A DNA stretch of 64,000 bases from Spirometra erinaceieuropaei (lineage: Eukaryota > Platyhelminthes > Cestoda > Diphyllobothriidea > Diphyllobothriidae): NCBI GenBank assembly GCA_902702965.1, contig CACRXP010000089.1, positions 512,914 through 576,913 of the forward strand, in the 5' to 3' direction. The notes beneath the pieces were generated by a model that did no database searches, was not told where the DNA came from, and was given only the letters and a program-made list of their open reading frames with translations. The position numbers and the translations under genes are program-made. The first letter of the stretch is position 1; each line of letters starts with the position of its first letter. Shown piece after piece: positions 34,624 to 46,302 of the stretch.

Positions 34624-37033
34624 GGGCTACGTTTGCAAAAGCGCGGTATTTTTTAAAACCCTGCGTTTATATTATGCCGTCCTTGGTGATAACTTCGAGT
34701 GTGCATTTGGATCATAAGGCTAGTAATGCTCTTGCTGCAACAATCGCGACTACTTGTCGCATTTATCATTTCCATCCAATAAAGTGTCGATCTATGTTAG
34801 CTGGTTACGAAGTGAGAAGAGATCGGAACAGGAAATGAACAGGCACGGTCAGCGAAAAATTAATACACCGGTCGTGTGTACACGCTGAGCCTTTTAACAT
34901 GCACGATTGTAAAGAAAGTGGTTCAACGATTGATTGATCAACGTTTTTGTCCTTCCCAAGAACCTTCACTGATTAACGCTTGCGCCAAATAAGACTCCTG
35001 AAATAATGTATTCGGTCTTACTCTCATGTGCACATCTATCCAGGCCTTCTATGATAAACTTTACAGAACATCTCGGCCTTCCGCATTAACAACTACAGAA
35101 GTCATAAAGAACCTTAGTGAAGAGCAGCGGAGAATTTATGAAAGCCGCCGCACCTCTTGGGGTGGAGATGACGTTTGATTGGTAATTGTAGGCATCATGC
35201 AAAACGGCGTTCGAAGAAACAACCCATTCTCCTCTATAGACAGCATATTTATCCTGTCCATATAAATACTCATTGACAAAACAACATTCGGCATAGCAAT
35301 TTAGGAAAATGGCAGATGGTGATAGGAGATTTTTATCAGGCCCGAACGGGTGTGGTCTCCTATCAGAGAAGAAGGAACAATGTTATTACTAAATAAAATT
35401 ATCTTATAGATAGCAAGCTAAGATGTCCTTTTATAGGTTAGATGTCATGACCAAAAACTAGTCCAACATGAAAGAGTTCATAGAGCAATTTTAACTGTGT
35501 ATTTTCCATTTATGGTAAGCTTTCATACGTAGGTACTATTCGGCTCTTCAATAACAAGGAGTCCGCTCGGTAGGATAAAGCTTACAGATGGACGATGGTG
35601 AATGACTAATTAACCATCACTAGGTCATAAAAACTAAACTGTCTAGTAACACCGGCAATAGACCAAATGAATTGCTTAGTTCACAATTTAAAATTCTTGT
35701 TTTTCTGACCTTCCCGCGGATCACTGCGATGTCCACCCATCAACGCAAAAGCCCGAACAAGTAAACTAATATCTTTTGCGATCTTATCTAACCCTAAAAT
35801 GTAGGTCTTTCAGTGCTAGACTGAGTAATGCGCATATTTCAAAAGTCAAAACACGATTTTAATGACAGCGGGTGCATGGACTCTTGAGTGGTTTGAGCGG
35901 ACAAAGTTTAGACTACTTCGCGTTAGGCAAGGTATATTTTTGTTTAAAACAAGGTATTTCAGAGTAGCAACGGAAAGACTGCGGTACACGTGAAAATGGT
36001 CTTCCTATCTTTAGTCAAATAACTGACGCGTTAACAGAATTCATCCCCACCCCAAATGAGAGTCCCGCGCGTCTTAAAGTATATTTAGAAAGAGCCTTTT
36101 ATCGGGTGATGTCGAATATGGAACAAATGGGGGCATCTTCTTCTGAAATGCAACATATGGGGAACAATAAAATCCCTGGATCTGCATCAGCAAATAGCCT
36201 ACATGTCGAAAGAGTACTTTTCTGTTCATTTTTACCTGCGGAAAAACTACTTGGATGGCATTTAAGGAAACCTTGCTGCTTATAAAGCAACTGACAGTCT
36301 GATGGTGGTGCGCTGTTGCGATTCGCATGGCCCCTTCTGAATCCTATTATTACTTTCAAAACGAAATTCAGCCTTTACACAAACTTGCGTATGAATCACA
36401 AGCTCTACCGAAATAAACAGGAGGGATTTTCCCGTGCCCTGTATTGCTAAACTTCGGTGGAATTGATAAAGACAAAGAACTTTTGTGTTGTTTATGTCCG
36501 CAAAGCAAAGTTTATAATTAACGAATTTATTGCAAATTTCGAGGACATTTTTGTTTCGATGTCAAAGATCCTACATTTACAAAATATTTTAGAACTATGA
36601 ATGGGTTAGGCGGTACTGAAAACTCTTTTAAATAGTTCTCTTTACTGGGAACTATACCCTGAAATTGTGCCTGGCTTTCAGTTAAATCTACAAATATACT
36701 ATGAACAAATGCGACTACATACGTTTCTGCCGATAAAGTTGAGAGTCTATGCAAAATGGGTGGCTAAAAGCAATAGTACATAAAATAAGTGAGACAGGCG
36801 GTCTGAAGGCAGATATGTCTGTGGGCTTTGTCTCACCGAACAATCCGCAAAAACAATTATGGGCTTCTAGAAGTGTGAACAAGCGGAATGCAGCATTTAC
36901 AAGAATTCCTGTGTCAATTTAAACTTAATAAAAATCTTTAACCAGGGCTTTCATATTCTGACGAATACTATATTTTTCCCAAGCCAAACACTAGAAATGA
37001 TGTGGTTCCCATTATTTTCTGTGCTAATTTTGT

Positions 37034-37155
37034 ATGCCTTTGAATGAAATGTCTCCACGACCTGCACGTTTACTTTTACGAGAAAAATTAATGATTCCAC
37101 GTTTTCCTCAGCAGAAGGGCTTATTAACAACGAGGCGATCACCTAGTGGAAACTG
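37034..37155 (+). CDS. Possible initial coding exon, Arg/Pro-rich, unidentified
   Basis: The ATG at 37034 follows an in-frame stop and opens a 62-codon frame. After 40 codons (MPLNEMSPRPARLLLREKLM, then PRFPQQKGLLTTRRSPSGN) a consensus donor, AACTG|GTATGT, occurs at 37155/37156. Composition is basic and proline-rich, unlike random AT-rich sequence. A matching downstream exon was not found: joining to the exon-like piece at 40024 would create a stop. No family recognised. If unspliced, the frame would stop at 37222. Confidence 0.3.
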
Positions 37156-38029
37156 GTATGTACTACCGCCAGCATTGAATTTAACTGACCTTATGAGTCT
37201 CGACAGTTTCAAACCGCATTAACAATAGTTTTCATGTTCTATGCGGTTTTAACTATCAGGTGACATGTCCCATTATTTCTGAGTTTCACCCAACGCTTTC
37301 GGAAAGTTTGTAGCAATTGGTTTATTAACGCAAAAACACGCTACGAATTATGAAGGACTAGTTAATGAGACGCATGACAATTGTATTCTTATTGAGGGAG
37401 ACTCAGTGACTCTACAATTAGGATACCTCGCATTTTTCCCCACATTTTACTGGCTCCTAAAATATTTTAAATCAGTGCATTGTTTTTGGCTGTCACCGAT
37501 AGCAGGTGACTTCAAGTATCAAATGCTAGTTGTCATAAGAAAATTACCTGTTGCCTGAATTCGTATATACTTTGTACATGATACAACAGACAAGGAACTA
37601 GGTTAAAGAATTTGGCTGCCCCCTCACTCGTTAATTACAGGCATATCTACATTTGCATCCTTTTGTTAGTCACTCAAATTATTGACGTCTTCAAATTCGA
37701 AGTGGTATAGGAATGATATATGCACTCCTGGCAATATCACCGACCTTTTTAGTGGCTGCGATCAGTACGCGAGGCAGTCGACCATAATTTACGTGCACCT
37801 AAACTATTCGTAAGAGGTACATGAAGGATGTGGATTGTGAGCATGTGCTAATTACACAGGCATCCTTTCCAGTTACAAATCGATTTTGTTTTTACCAAAC
37901 CACAAGGAGAAAGAAGTTTACGCATTCTTAAGTTTTGCTGATTAGTCTAGCACAACAAAAATGAACTTACAGTGCTATCCTGTAAAAATGACGCTATAGT
38001 TATTCAGACGACATCAAGAACAAGACTTG

Positions 38030-38395
38030 AGTACAACCAACGATCTAGCCACCTGAGCTACGAGGTTCTAATGGGAGCGATGAGCTTAATCGCTCTTGTG
38101 TGAAGTTACCCACCCACTTTACCCGCATGGAAACCACCATTTCTGACACAGTAAGCTGGCTATTCAATCAGAATTTCCTAAGCAATCAGTTTCTTATCTA
38201 ACAGATGATTACCAACCGTTATTAAACTCGCGGCTAACCGTGGTGTTTCGGGACTCAGGCGGTTGGAGAGGCCGCTGTACTCAAGCCTTGCCCTTGCTGT
38301 CTTGGATTTGAATCCTACCAAGGCCACCAACTTTTTCAAAATTGAGTCATAAAATATACTTACTGTCATTAACAGTCGTGGATTAGAAATGCCTT
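38030..38395. repeat. tRNA-ended foldback element, copy 3 (left end truncated)
   Basis: The left side keeps only the 5' half of an outward (minus) tRNA-like module (38030-38067, A-box complement TAGCCACCTGAGCTACGAGG). The centre follows in the same orientation as the 23.0-kb copy (GTGTGAAGTTACCCACCCAC, AGAATTTCCTAAGCAAT, AACAGATGATTACCAAC). The plus-strand module at about 38243-38328 ends with B box GGATTTGAATCCTACC and AAGGCCACC, then the outer tail CTTTTTCAAAATTGAGTCA. It is more diverged than the 23.0-kb copy. Confidence 0.65.
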
Positions 38396-38943
38396 GGGCA
38401 CCTTCTGAATGTAGGTTTTCAAACAATCACTAGAGTTCCAAAATTTGGGTCTGTAAACAGCTTTTAGTATTAAATTTCCTCGTAATACGTAATGCAAAAG
38501 ATGATTGCTTACACGATTTTGTCATACAAGCGGATAATCCGTGGCTAACCTTGGGTTCAGCAAATTGCATAAAAATAATAAAGTCGATGTCTTTATCTCA
38601 CTCCCTGTCTATTTGGGCGATAAACAAAAGGTAAAAACCGAACAGGTGTTTTTTCCGATATCCACAATATCTTCATTAGTACAATACTTCTATTATTTAA
38701 AATTTACGTAAATACACTCGGAAGATTCAAAAACCACTAATGAAGTCATGGCATCATTTGAGTCCCACCTCTCATTACACAGGTCCAACAATGTCACGCA
38801 ACTAAAACCGACAGCAAATAAAATGAGGGCTAATAATGCTATATAAAAAAGGAAATAAATCAGAGCATCTTAGTAAGCTCTTTAAAGTCAGCGACAGGAC
38901 GATATCTACGTCGGACAGAACCCTAAGAAGCCAGTTGTAGATA

Positions 38944-39900
38944 CAGTAGATCTGCTAACTCATGAAAGGTCGACCAAAATTATGAAATGCAATTTCGACC
39001 CGAAACGACTACTTAAATAGTGTTGTAATAGCAATTAACATGCACCATAATCTCATAATAATTCAGTTACTTCAGGATGCCGGCTTTCGAATGAACTTCC
39101 CGTCTGCTTGCAAAAACGACACTCCGTAATATTGACTAACCATGTAGTATGAATTACTTCCATTGATTTTCGATGACCTTAGAGATTCAAATATATTTCA
39201 CAGAAAACGTGAATAAAGATATCCAGTATTCTACTCATTTGGTAGAAAATTACATCTTCTCTAAATATTATACTCGAGGCAAAATTATTATTCGATTTTA
39301 AAAATTTTCCAATTCTTGAATAATTTTGAACGCGACCTGCCGTTGCGCTTGCACTCAGGTTTTCTAAACTACAAGCTGCATTTTCCACATGCACAGCAAA
39401 TTACACATTTCTATACGTTATTTGGGGGAGACTACATGCGATTCATTAAATTTAGCAGAGTATTTCAAAAATACCGTAAATTTTTTAAAGCGGCTTCAGT
39501 AAATGCAGAGATACGTTTTATGAACGGGCATTTTAAGGTCCTAAAACCTCATGATTAGTAACTTTTTAAAGGCTAGATTATGCCCCTATTTTCAAGTAAA
39601 AACTTGAAGAGTACGCAAGTTTCTACCAACTGAGTAAAAGACTGCATATTGTCAATATGTTTTTCACAACATATATTTGAATCCAGGAGGGCGTCGAAAA
39701 TCGATGAGAATATTTCATAGTTCTTGGTTAGTCATTTTTACAGAGTGTCGTTTTAGTAAGCGTTCGTTCAAAAGCCGGCATCCTAAAGTAACTGGACTAC
39801 TATGAGATTATGCTGCGTGGTGATTACTATTACAAACCCACTTAAGCAACCTTTTCAAGCGGGAAGGACATTGCAGAATTTCAGTCACCACATGGACTGT
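38944..39900. repeat. 0.96-kb foldback element, copy 1 (long inverted arms)
   Basis: The arms are roughly 38944-39310 and 39560-39900 in inverted orientation. GGATGCCGGCTTTCGAATGA near 39077 mirrors TTCAAAAGCCGGCATCC near 39770, and TTGATTTTCGATGACC mirrors GGGCGTCGAAAATCGATGAG. The central 250 bp aligns with the reverse complement of the centre of the copy at 40624-41599 (TTGAATAATTTTGAACGCG, ACACATTTCTATACG). An 80-codon frame in the centre (39316-39558) is not kept in the other copy, so it is not a conserved gene. Probably a non-autonomous DNA transposon or foldback element. Confidence 0.7.
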
Positions 39901-40023
39901 ATATGCATAAGACCATTTTCGTCGGGCAGGGGCGGTTCCCTAGACCCTTCATACACTGATCATTTCCTACATAAGGTTAAAACTTTGGACCTTACAAGAA
40001 AACGATACCTTTGGCCTAATTAG

Positions 40024-40126
40024 ACGGCAAATAGTTCCAGAATTCAATGACGCCTTTAGTTCCATCTTCCAAATGCTTAGTTCAAGACAAGAACGAGATC
40101 GTGAGCGATTGAAGTCTATGCAGTAG
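40024..40126 (+). CDS. Possible terminal coding exon, unidentified
   Basis: An acceptor-like ACCTTTGGCCTAATTAG is followed by one base and 34 codons, ending at TAG 40124-40126. The peptide (RQIVPEFNDAFSSIFQML, then SSRQERDRERLKSMQ) is strongly helix-like with normal protein composition. It lies between the two 0.96-kb foldbacks, on the same strand as the possible exon at 37.0 kb, but direct joining to that exon gives a stop codon. Short, so chance remains possible. Confidence 0.25.
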
Positions 40127-40623
40127 AAGTCAAGTGTAAGTCCTAAATAAAAAGCATGAATGGAGGTCATTAAGACTGACGAACGCCGAACTACCCATCG
40201 TGCGACACACGCACCCTTGGGCAAGCTGTATTACTACTGGTTCTGTAAAATGCATACCTTTCATAAGAATGTCATTTTTGCGATATTTTGGGCCAAATAC
40301 TAGTCCACATAGAAGTGCGTTAACAAACATTATCTGCGTATTAGCCTCTAATAAGTTGGTAAAAAACAGTGATTGTATGCCAAACCTAATGAAAGACATT
40401 AGGACGATTTCTGCAACCCTTAGATTCAATAGAAACTATTTTATCTTTCAAAAACAAACTGGCAAAGAACAGTACACGAAAATGATATTTGTGATGTACT
40501 TACTAGTGTTTTGGGGACAAACAACTGATGAATTTAGAGTATGCGGGAATAAACGGTTTGAGCTACATATGTCCGTTAAACCTTTCTCATTGTTCATTCT
40601 CTCCTTCCCAAAACATCTATTTA

Positions 40624-41599
40624 CAGTAGGTGGGTTGACTCATGAGATGTTAACCGAAATTCCGAAATGCATTTTCGTTTCCAAAAAAATTAATTAAGTA
40701 TGGTTGTAAAACTACTCAGCCTGCAGCACGATTCTTTAATTATTCAATTACGTCGGGATGCCGGCTTTCGGACGAACTTTCTTCAAGCTGCATGGAAGAA
40801 CTATACTCTGTAAAACATGCCTGCATATGTAGCATGAACTTTTCTTATTGATTTTTGATGCCCGTAAAAGTGCAATTGTATTTCATGGAAAACATGCATA
40901 AAATATTCATCCTCTAGCTCATTCCATAGAAAATTACGTCTTATCCCAATTTTGTACTTGAAAGAGGATATAATTCGGTTTTCAAAAGGTTTCCAATTGT
41001 GAGATTTTTAAATACTGTGAAATGGCCGCTCATAAATCGTCATGTATCTTTATTTACCAATGTGACCTGCGAAGTTAACAACATGGGTCAAATCCACTTC
41101 TAAGTTTTATAAGCTGTATGTGATCTCCTCTTATTATCGTAGAGAAATGTGTGGTTTTACGTACGCGGAAAATATACGGCTTGAAGTTTGGAATCGGTAG
41201 AGCGTGTTCAAAATTATTCAAAAATTAGAAAAGTTTTGAATATCAAATTACACCCTTTCCTCGTGTATAGGATTGGAAGGGGCGTAATTGTGTATTGAAT
41301 GAGCGAGAGGATGAATATTTTATGCATGTTTTCCATGAAATACAATTGCACTTTTACGGACATCGAAAATCAATAAGAAAATTTCATGCTACGTATGCAG
41401 TCATGTTTTACAGAGTATAGTTCTTCCATGCAGCTTGAAGGGAGTTTGTCCGAAAGACGACATCCCGACGTAATTGAAAAATTAAAGAATTGTGCTGCAG
41501 GCTGACTAGTTTTACAACCATACTTAATTAATTTTTTTGGAAACGAAAATGCATTTCGAAATGTCGGTTGACATTTCATGAGTTAGCCCACCTACTGCA
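40624..41599. repeat. 0.96-kb foldback element, copy 2 (opposite orientation)
   Basis: The ends are CAGTAGGTGGGTTGACTCAT on the left and, inverted, CAGTAGGTGGGCTAACTCAT on the right. Inverted arms of about 390 bp (40624-41005 and about 41215-41599) share, among other blocks, GAAATGCATTTTCGTTTCCA, a TTAATTAAGTATGGTTGTAA block, GGATGCCG.CTTTCGGACGAA and a TTTCATGGAAAACATGCATA block. The loop of about 200 bp contains no gene. The arms match each other better than they match copy 1. No clear target-site duplication was seen at the edges. Confidence 0.8.
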
Positions 41600-44500
41600 C
41601 GTTTCTCGAGATAATAATGAAATCCTAGCCCGTCTTTTTGAAATGAATGCGGTCTAATGTCATGTAGTAATGAATCCTGATCACTTTAAGTCGCATAGAA
41701 CTCTTGGATATTTAGGTTAAAAGGCAAGGACAAAAATTTGTCGACCACTTTTGATATTCGTGTTGCTGTCAGTCAGCGATAAAAATAGAAAACCCAGAAG
41801 AAATGCTAAAAAGTCTGATCTCCTCTCTCTTGTTAGAAGGAATATGGAAGATTAACTTGCGTGTAGCTGAAAGTCAAATTGCACGTCCAAAAAGCGATTT
41901 GGGTGGCCATGTGCTGAGAGTACCATTATATAATGCATACACTAGAACACCCCATAAATAATTATTCAGAATACCAAAAAATTGCCGTTTAAAATTACTC
42001 AGGGACAAAAATGTCGGGACAAGGTAAGGGTGGTTGATAAATGTATGGAGAAACAAAGTAATACTTTCCCTCTGGGTGTGTTTTTTAAATAACGCCTTCT
42101 GCGCAAACTACCGTAAACGGCGGGATCTCACACGAATTACGTGATTATTTAAAGCAAGCTATTTGTCACCTATATTTTAAACTCTTCCATGTTTTGGGCT
42201 TTAATAAATTCTTTTGACTTCATTTAAATGTTCACTCATAAACTCTTTCGAAGGCTGTTGCAAGTATTATATTGACGGTTGAAGTAGATTTTATTTAAAA
42301 TGTGATGACATCACTAATTTTGAGAATACTTGGTCTGATGAAAAACCGTTTTTGGAAAGCAGTATTTTGTGCCACAATGTGCAAATCATAACTTATTTCG
42401 TAAATGATGTTAGAAAGAGCGTCAAGCATAGCTTTTTAAATAGACAATAGTAAAAGTTAACAAAGCAAAGTATACTGCTACAAACAGCAAACTAGACATG
42501 AGTTACTGGGTAAAGGCAAATATGTAGTCTTTAACTGACTTTTATAACAGAAGTGTGGCTAAATCGGCCTGTTTATGCTGAAACTGAATGTTAACTGGTT
42601 AATACCCCCCAACAATTGTTGTTTTTCCTCTTGCTGTTTTTATATTGAAGATGAACTCCTGCATGAGTCCGATTACCCAGCTGAATAAAAAACTATTTTC
42701 GGTGCTCAATTGGTTTTGTTCTTTTTTACCCATACATGGTTTCGAGATTCAAACATTAGCTTCCGTTTTAATGTTAATGATTTCCGGCAAAGCAATAAAT
42801 AGCCTCTAGAATGACACGTCATCGATAAAATTCCAACATCACACACATCCCAAAATGCATATTTTAACCTAACTATAAAACTTAATCCATGAAAGCACAA
42901 ACATTTACAAAACAAAACTGCATTTACGCGCGGCTCAGCGGAAAATATCAGTCATTTGCTAAAATAATACATACAGAAGTGTTATACCTGGTATCCGTCC
43001 CAAGAAAGGCCGCAAAATAACTTAAAGTAAATAGATTTTTGGCGTTGCGGTTAAGTGATAAAATCCCTAATTTTGTAATTTGGAGTTCAGCTTAAATGTA
43101 ATGCTAATTATATCACTTCAGAATACGTCAATGATACCATCATACAACTGGTTTGGCTGTAGCACTGACAGGTGTTCTGCGTATTTTTAACTCCAATGTT
43201 AAAAATAATGATGAAAATATATATGTCTTTGGATTCGCAAAAAAGTTACCCTGTGGGAAAAAAGATCGTTCTAGGGCCTCGCTAAGCAGAAGGCTGAGTT
43301 GTTCTATTGTCGTACAGGGTTGGATTAAAATTATTTATGCAATTGAGGAGCAATCAGTTAGGCTATTTAGCTGCCTTGTATCTCTCCTTTTTGCGGAATA
43401 GAAGCTGCTTAGTATTGCACTGACAAATAGCCTACGACAAATACCCCCTAGTTTCCTACACAGCGTAACACCGTTAACGCTACTCTACCTGGAATTACGT
43501 ATCAAAATGCATGAAACCACCGTCTCAGCAGCAGAAAACGTTAATGACTGGACCATGAATCTACAAAAATATAATGTTTTTATATTGAAACGTTTTCTTA
43601 TAAAATTGAAATCATGCTTTACAAATTACTAGCGAACAGGCAAAATCTTCAAAGAAAGGCTGTTTAAATCTTGATTATAAATACGAACAAATGGACACAA
43701 CGATAATATTATAAGAAATTTTAATGATTATTGCCGTGATTTTTCTTTGCATTTAGCATAAACAACGGAGTTGTCGCTGAAAATCGCTGGACTTTAGTCC
43801 CTTAAACTATGTCTTTCGTCTAAAAAACCGCTGCCGAACAACTGATGCATTTGGATCGCATATTAACTTAGAAGACAAAAAGCCGATGTAAATCGAATAT
43901 TTTCATATATCACCCTACATATATTTGACTTCAATTGGTTGATAGTGTAAAAATTAGGCACATCTTACCTTTATAATGTGCGGTTACTATAAGTGGATTG
44001 CGGAATCGAGAATTCAGGTCAGACGTCGATTTCCTAAAGACACTTGTGGTATTCTGTAAAGATTTCTCCTGCCTTTAATAATATGCTACCCTTAAATTTC
44101 CTTAATTGTTTTGGCTTTTAATAACAAATTTACCTAAGCCCCATAAAAGCGGTATGTTTTTGTCAATTGATGGCGCCATTCTTGAACTGCGAATCCAAAG
44201 TAAGTGGTTATCCGAGTCAATGCACATGATTAGATATAAAGACACGTGCAATTTAATCTTTCGCCGAAACGTATATGCAAATGATATATTTACCGAACAC
44301 TATAATCAATTCATAAAAACTGCGTTTTTAATCGGCTATAGCAAATGAGAGACGTGTAACTAACTTCAAAACTCTGGTAAAATTTCCATCATTTCACAGT
44401 TAACATACTCGGGGCAGCACATTCGAAGAAGCTTACCAAACAGCCATTTGACATTTTACACACCAAAATCGTGTTTGCCAATTAAATGCGCACTTTGCGT

Positions 44501-45060
44501 TGCTAAAAGACGCTGCATTCTATAAGTAGTTTGAACTTACACTGATAGCTGACAGAAATGAAATTGGAATTCTAATATGTTTATTCTTGTGCGCATTTTA
44601 CGTACTGTTCTCGCGTTCAAGACCACTGCGAGAGACAAATGCAAATGCTAAAGTTTATTACTAACTATAGCACTGTGTGACATAATGACAGGGTGTTGTT
44701 GCGAAGTCTGCAAACTTAACGTATGCTGGGAACACCAGTTTACCTCTAAACTGACTAATTACATAGCAGATACGCGAAAAGTTAAAAGCTGTTGACTTCA
44801 ATATAAGTTAGGTAAAACTTCTTTTAAACGTAATACTTAAATGCGAACGTCCACTGTGGGAGGCCAAAAGTGCGCATAGACTATTAGCTTGTGATTTTAG
44901 TTGGGATCGAACGGACTTTCCATCCAAGACAAAAGGGATGATATGGCCGCAGAATTAAGCGTAACAAGCCTGCCGATTTTCTGATTAAGTTCTTTCGGCG
45001 ACTTATGATTTTCATTTGAAATCGCCTTGAGAAATTTCAAGTCGGAGAAAGTACGTTTTC
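41600..45060. other. AT-rich stretch without a recognised gene
   Basis: Frames of 60-82 codons on both strands without motifs. A GTAAGTGG donor-like site at about 44200 follows a protein-like stretch (LSIDGAILELRIQS), which is too little to call. No repeats shared with other parts of the window noticed. Confidence 0.3.
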
Positions 45061-45115
45061 GATTATTCTTCATTAAAGTTGTGAAAATCAACATAACTAT
45101 GATCAGCAGAGACAG

Positions 45116-45156
45116 TGGCGAGCGAACGTTCCTTTCGGTAAATACTCATCAGGCCA
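45116..45156 (-). ncRNA. Hammerhead ribozyme-like motif b (tandem repeat downstream of PLE)
   Basis: The minus strand reads TTGGC-CTGATGA-GTATTTACC-GAAAG, then GAACGTTCG, then CTC-GCCA. The invariant boxes CUGAUGA (plus 45146-45152) and GAAA (plus 45133-45136) are exact. TGGC before the first box pairs with GCCA after the presumed cleavage site CUC (helix I). GAAAG pairs into CU (helix III), with GAAC/GTTC available to extend it. Helix II is minimal. PLEs are known to carry hammerhead motifs in their terminal repeats, and this lies downstream of a PLE endonuclease on the same strand. Confidence 0.55.
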
Positions 45157-45250
45157 ATACAGTTACATAGGTGCGGGGTAGAGTGATAGAAAAAAAATCG
45201 ATAAAAGGTGGATTTGCGAAAATTCCCATAGCAGTAATCAGAAGACGAGG

Positions 45251-45293
45251 TGGCGAGCATACGTAGCTTTCGATAAATTCTCGTCGGGCCAGT
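45251..45293 (-). ncRNA. Hammerhead ribozyme-like motif a (tandem repeat downstream of PLE)
   Basis: The minus strand reads ACTGGC-CCGACGA-GAATTTATC-GAAAGC, then TACGTAT, then GCTC-GCCA. Helix I is TGGC/GCCA. Helix III is AGC/GCU with a 7-base loop. Helix II has two pairs (GA/UC). The first box is CCGACGA, that is U4 changed to C, which would be expected to weaken catalysis. The upstream flank (TTTTATCGATTTTT, CTACCCCG, AACTGTA-type) is repeated before motif b, giving a tandem unit of about 135 bp. Confidence 0.55.
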
Positions 45294-45309
45294 ACAGTCA
45301 TATGAGAAC

Positions 45310-46300
45310 GGGGTAGAAGAAAAACACGTCAGCGATAAGAAAAATCGATAAAAGTTCTACTTAAAACACGGGCGGGGTGTGGGAATGTGTGAGGGGGGGG
45401 TTGGTAATAGCAGTCATTGTCAGGGACAGGGTGAAAGCGGAAGGGCGCGAAGTGTAGCACCGTTAGTCGACCTTCGACCGCTGTAGGCGCGGAGCCTGAA
45501 CGTGGTTCTTCTGCGCGCATAAGATTGGCTTTTGTACCCTAATGACGGCTGCTTCCGCTGTCGCTAGCAGGCGCTGGCCTAGTAGCTTAGGGAAGCTCGA
45601 TGGGACCTTATAATTTGCACGAAAAGCTTCGTTGGGGTCCACACGATGTCTGGAATCGACAACATGCGCGAGAATGGCGCTGTCTATTCTCCTAGTTTCA
45701 CCTTTTGCCAGCCATGCGGGAAGGTGCTCGCGTATTCTTTTGGATAAGCGCCGACTCGTGCGACCAATATAACCTGCTCCACAGGAGCAAGTGAAGGAAT
45801 ATATGCACATTGAGGTGGTCTGCAGTGGCAACTTATCCTTACCTTCTCCGCGTAAAATCGGGTTAGTAGAGAGTGCTATTTGAACCCTTGCTGCTGGGAA
45901 GGTTCGCGAGACAGCTTGATCAAGGCGTCTCCTCAGGAGTTCACTCGCGGCGTCCCCTTGGAAAGGGACCTTGAGGAACAACGTTTTCTTTTCGGCGGTT
46001 AGTGTGGTGGGTTTTGCGAGTCGATCGGCAAGGTTCTTTGTAAGGAACCTGTCAGGGTACCCATTTTCGCGAAACAGGTCCTGGATTTCTTTAAGTTCTC
46101 CTCTATACTATTTTTTGAACAAATTTTTCTAGCCCTTAGTGCCAAACACCTGACTAGATCCCGTTTTTGTTGGAGAGGTCCGAAACTAGCGAAGTTCGTG
46201 TATTGTCCAGACCAGGTTTTCTTCCGATAGACGCTCCTTCGGATGCTACCGTCAGATCTTCTGTTTAGAAGGACATCTAAGGAAGGAAGCGAATCAGGCG
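45310..46300 (-). pseudogene. Penelope-like element: end of RT plus GIY-YIG endonuclease, 5'-truncated
   Basis: The minus-strand reading starts near 46300 with SLDVLLNRRSDGSIRRSVYR, KTWSGQYTNFASFGPLQQKR and LVRCLALRARKIC, the C-terminal part of a PLE reverse transcriptase. After a frameshift near 46105 it continues as the 172-codon frame ending at 45463. The endonuclease has MCIYSFTCSCGAGYIGRT (about 45757-45810), the GIY-YIG pair with its Cys motif, then RLSKRIREHLPAW with the conserved Arg and Glu/His, and AILAHVVDSRHRVDP. The active site looks intact, unlike in the other PLE pieces here. A C-rich 3' untranslated part ends in CTGCTATTACC, shared with the PLE at the window's right edge, and leads into the hammerhead-like tandem repeats. 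It meets a plus-strand PLE head to head at 46300. Confidence 0.8.
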
Positions 46301-46302
46301 AT

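Noticed and set aside
35136..35180. Another left end of the tRNA-ended foldback (GAATTTATGAAAGCCGCCGC, CTTGGGGTGG)
   Set aside because: Similarity to 19359-19392 is limited to about 35 bp; no A or B box and no centre follow.
39316..39558. 80-codon frame in the loop of the foldback as a transposase remnant
   Set aside because: The homologous loop of the second copy does not keep the frame, and no catalytic motif is present.
40200..40697. Plus-strand frame of 165 codons as a gene
   Set aside because: No motif or splice signals, an antisense frame is also open, and its 3' end runs into the inverted arm of the foldback at 40624.
45063..45260. Minus-strand 65-codon frame as a protein
   Set aside because: It coincides with the tandem hammerhead-like repeat; the repeat structure explains the sequence better.
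45329..45520. Minus-strand 63-codon frame as a separate gene
   Set aside because: It is an overlapping frame across the PLE stop and its C-rich 3' untranslated part.
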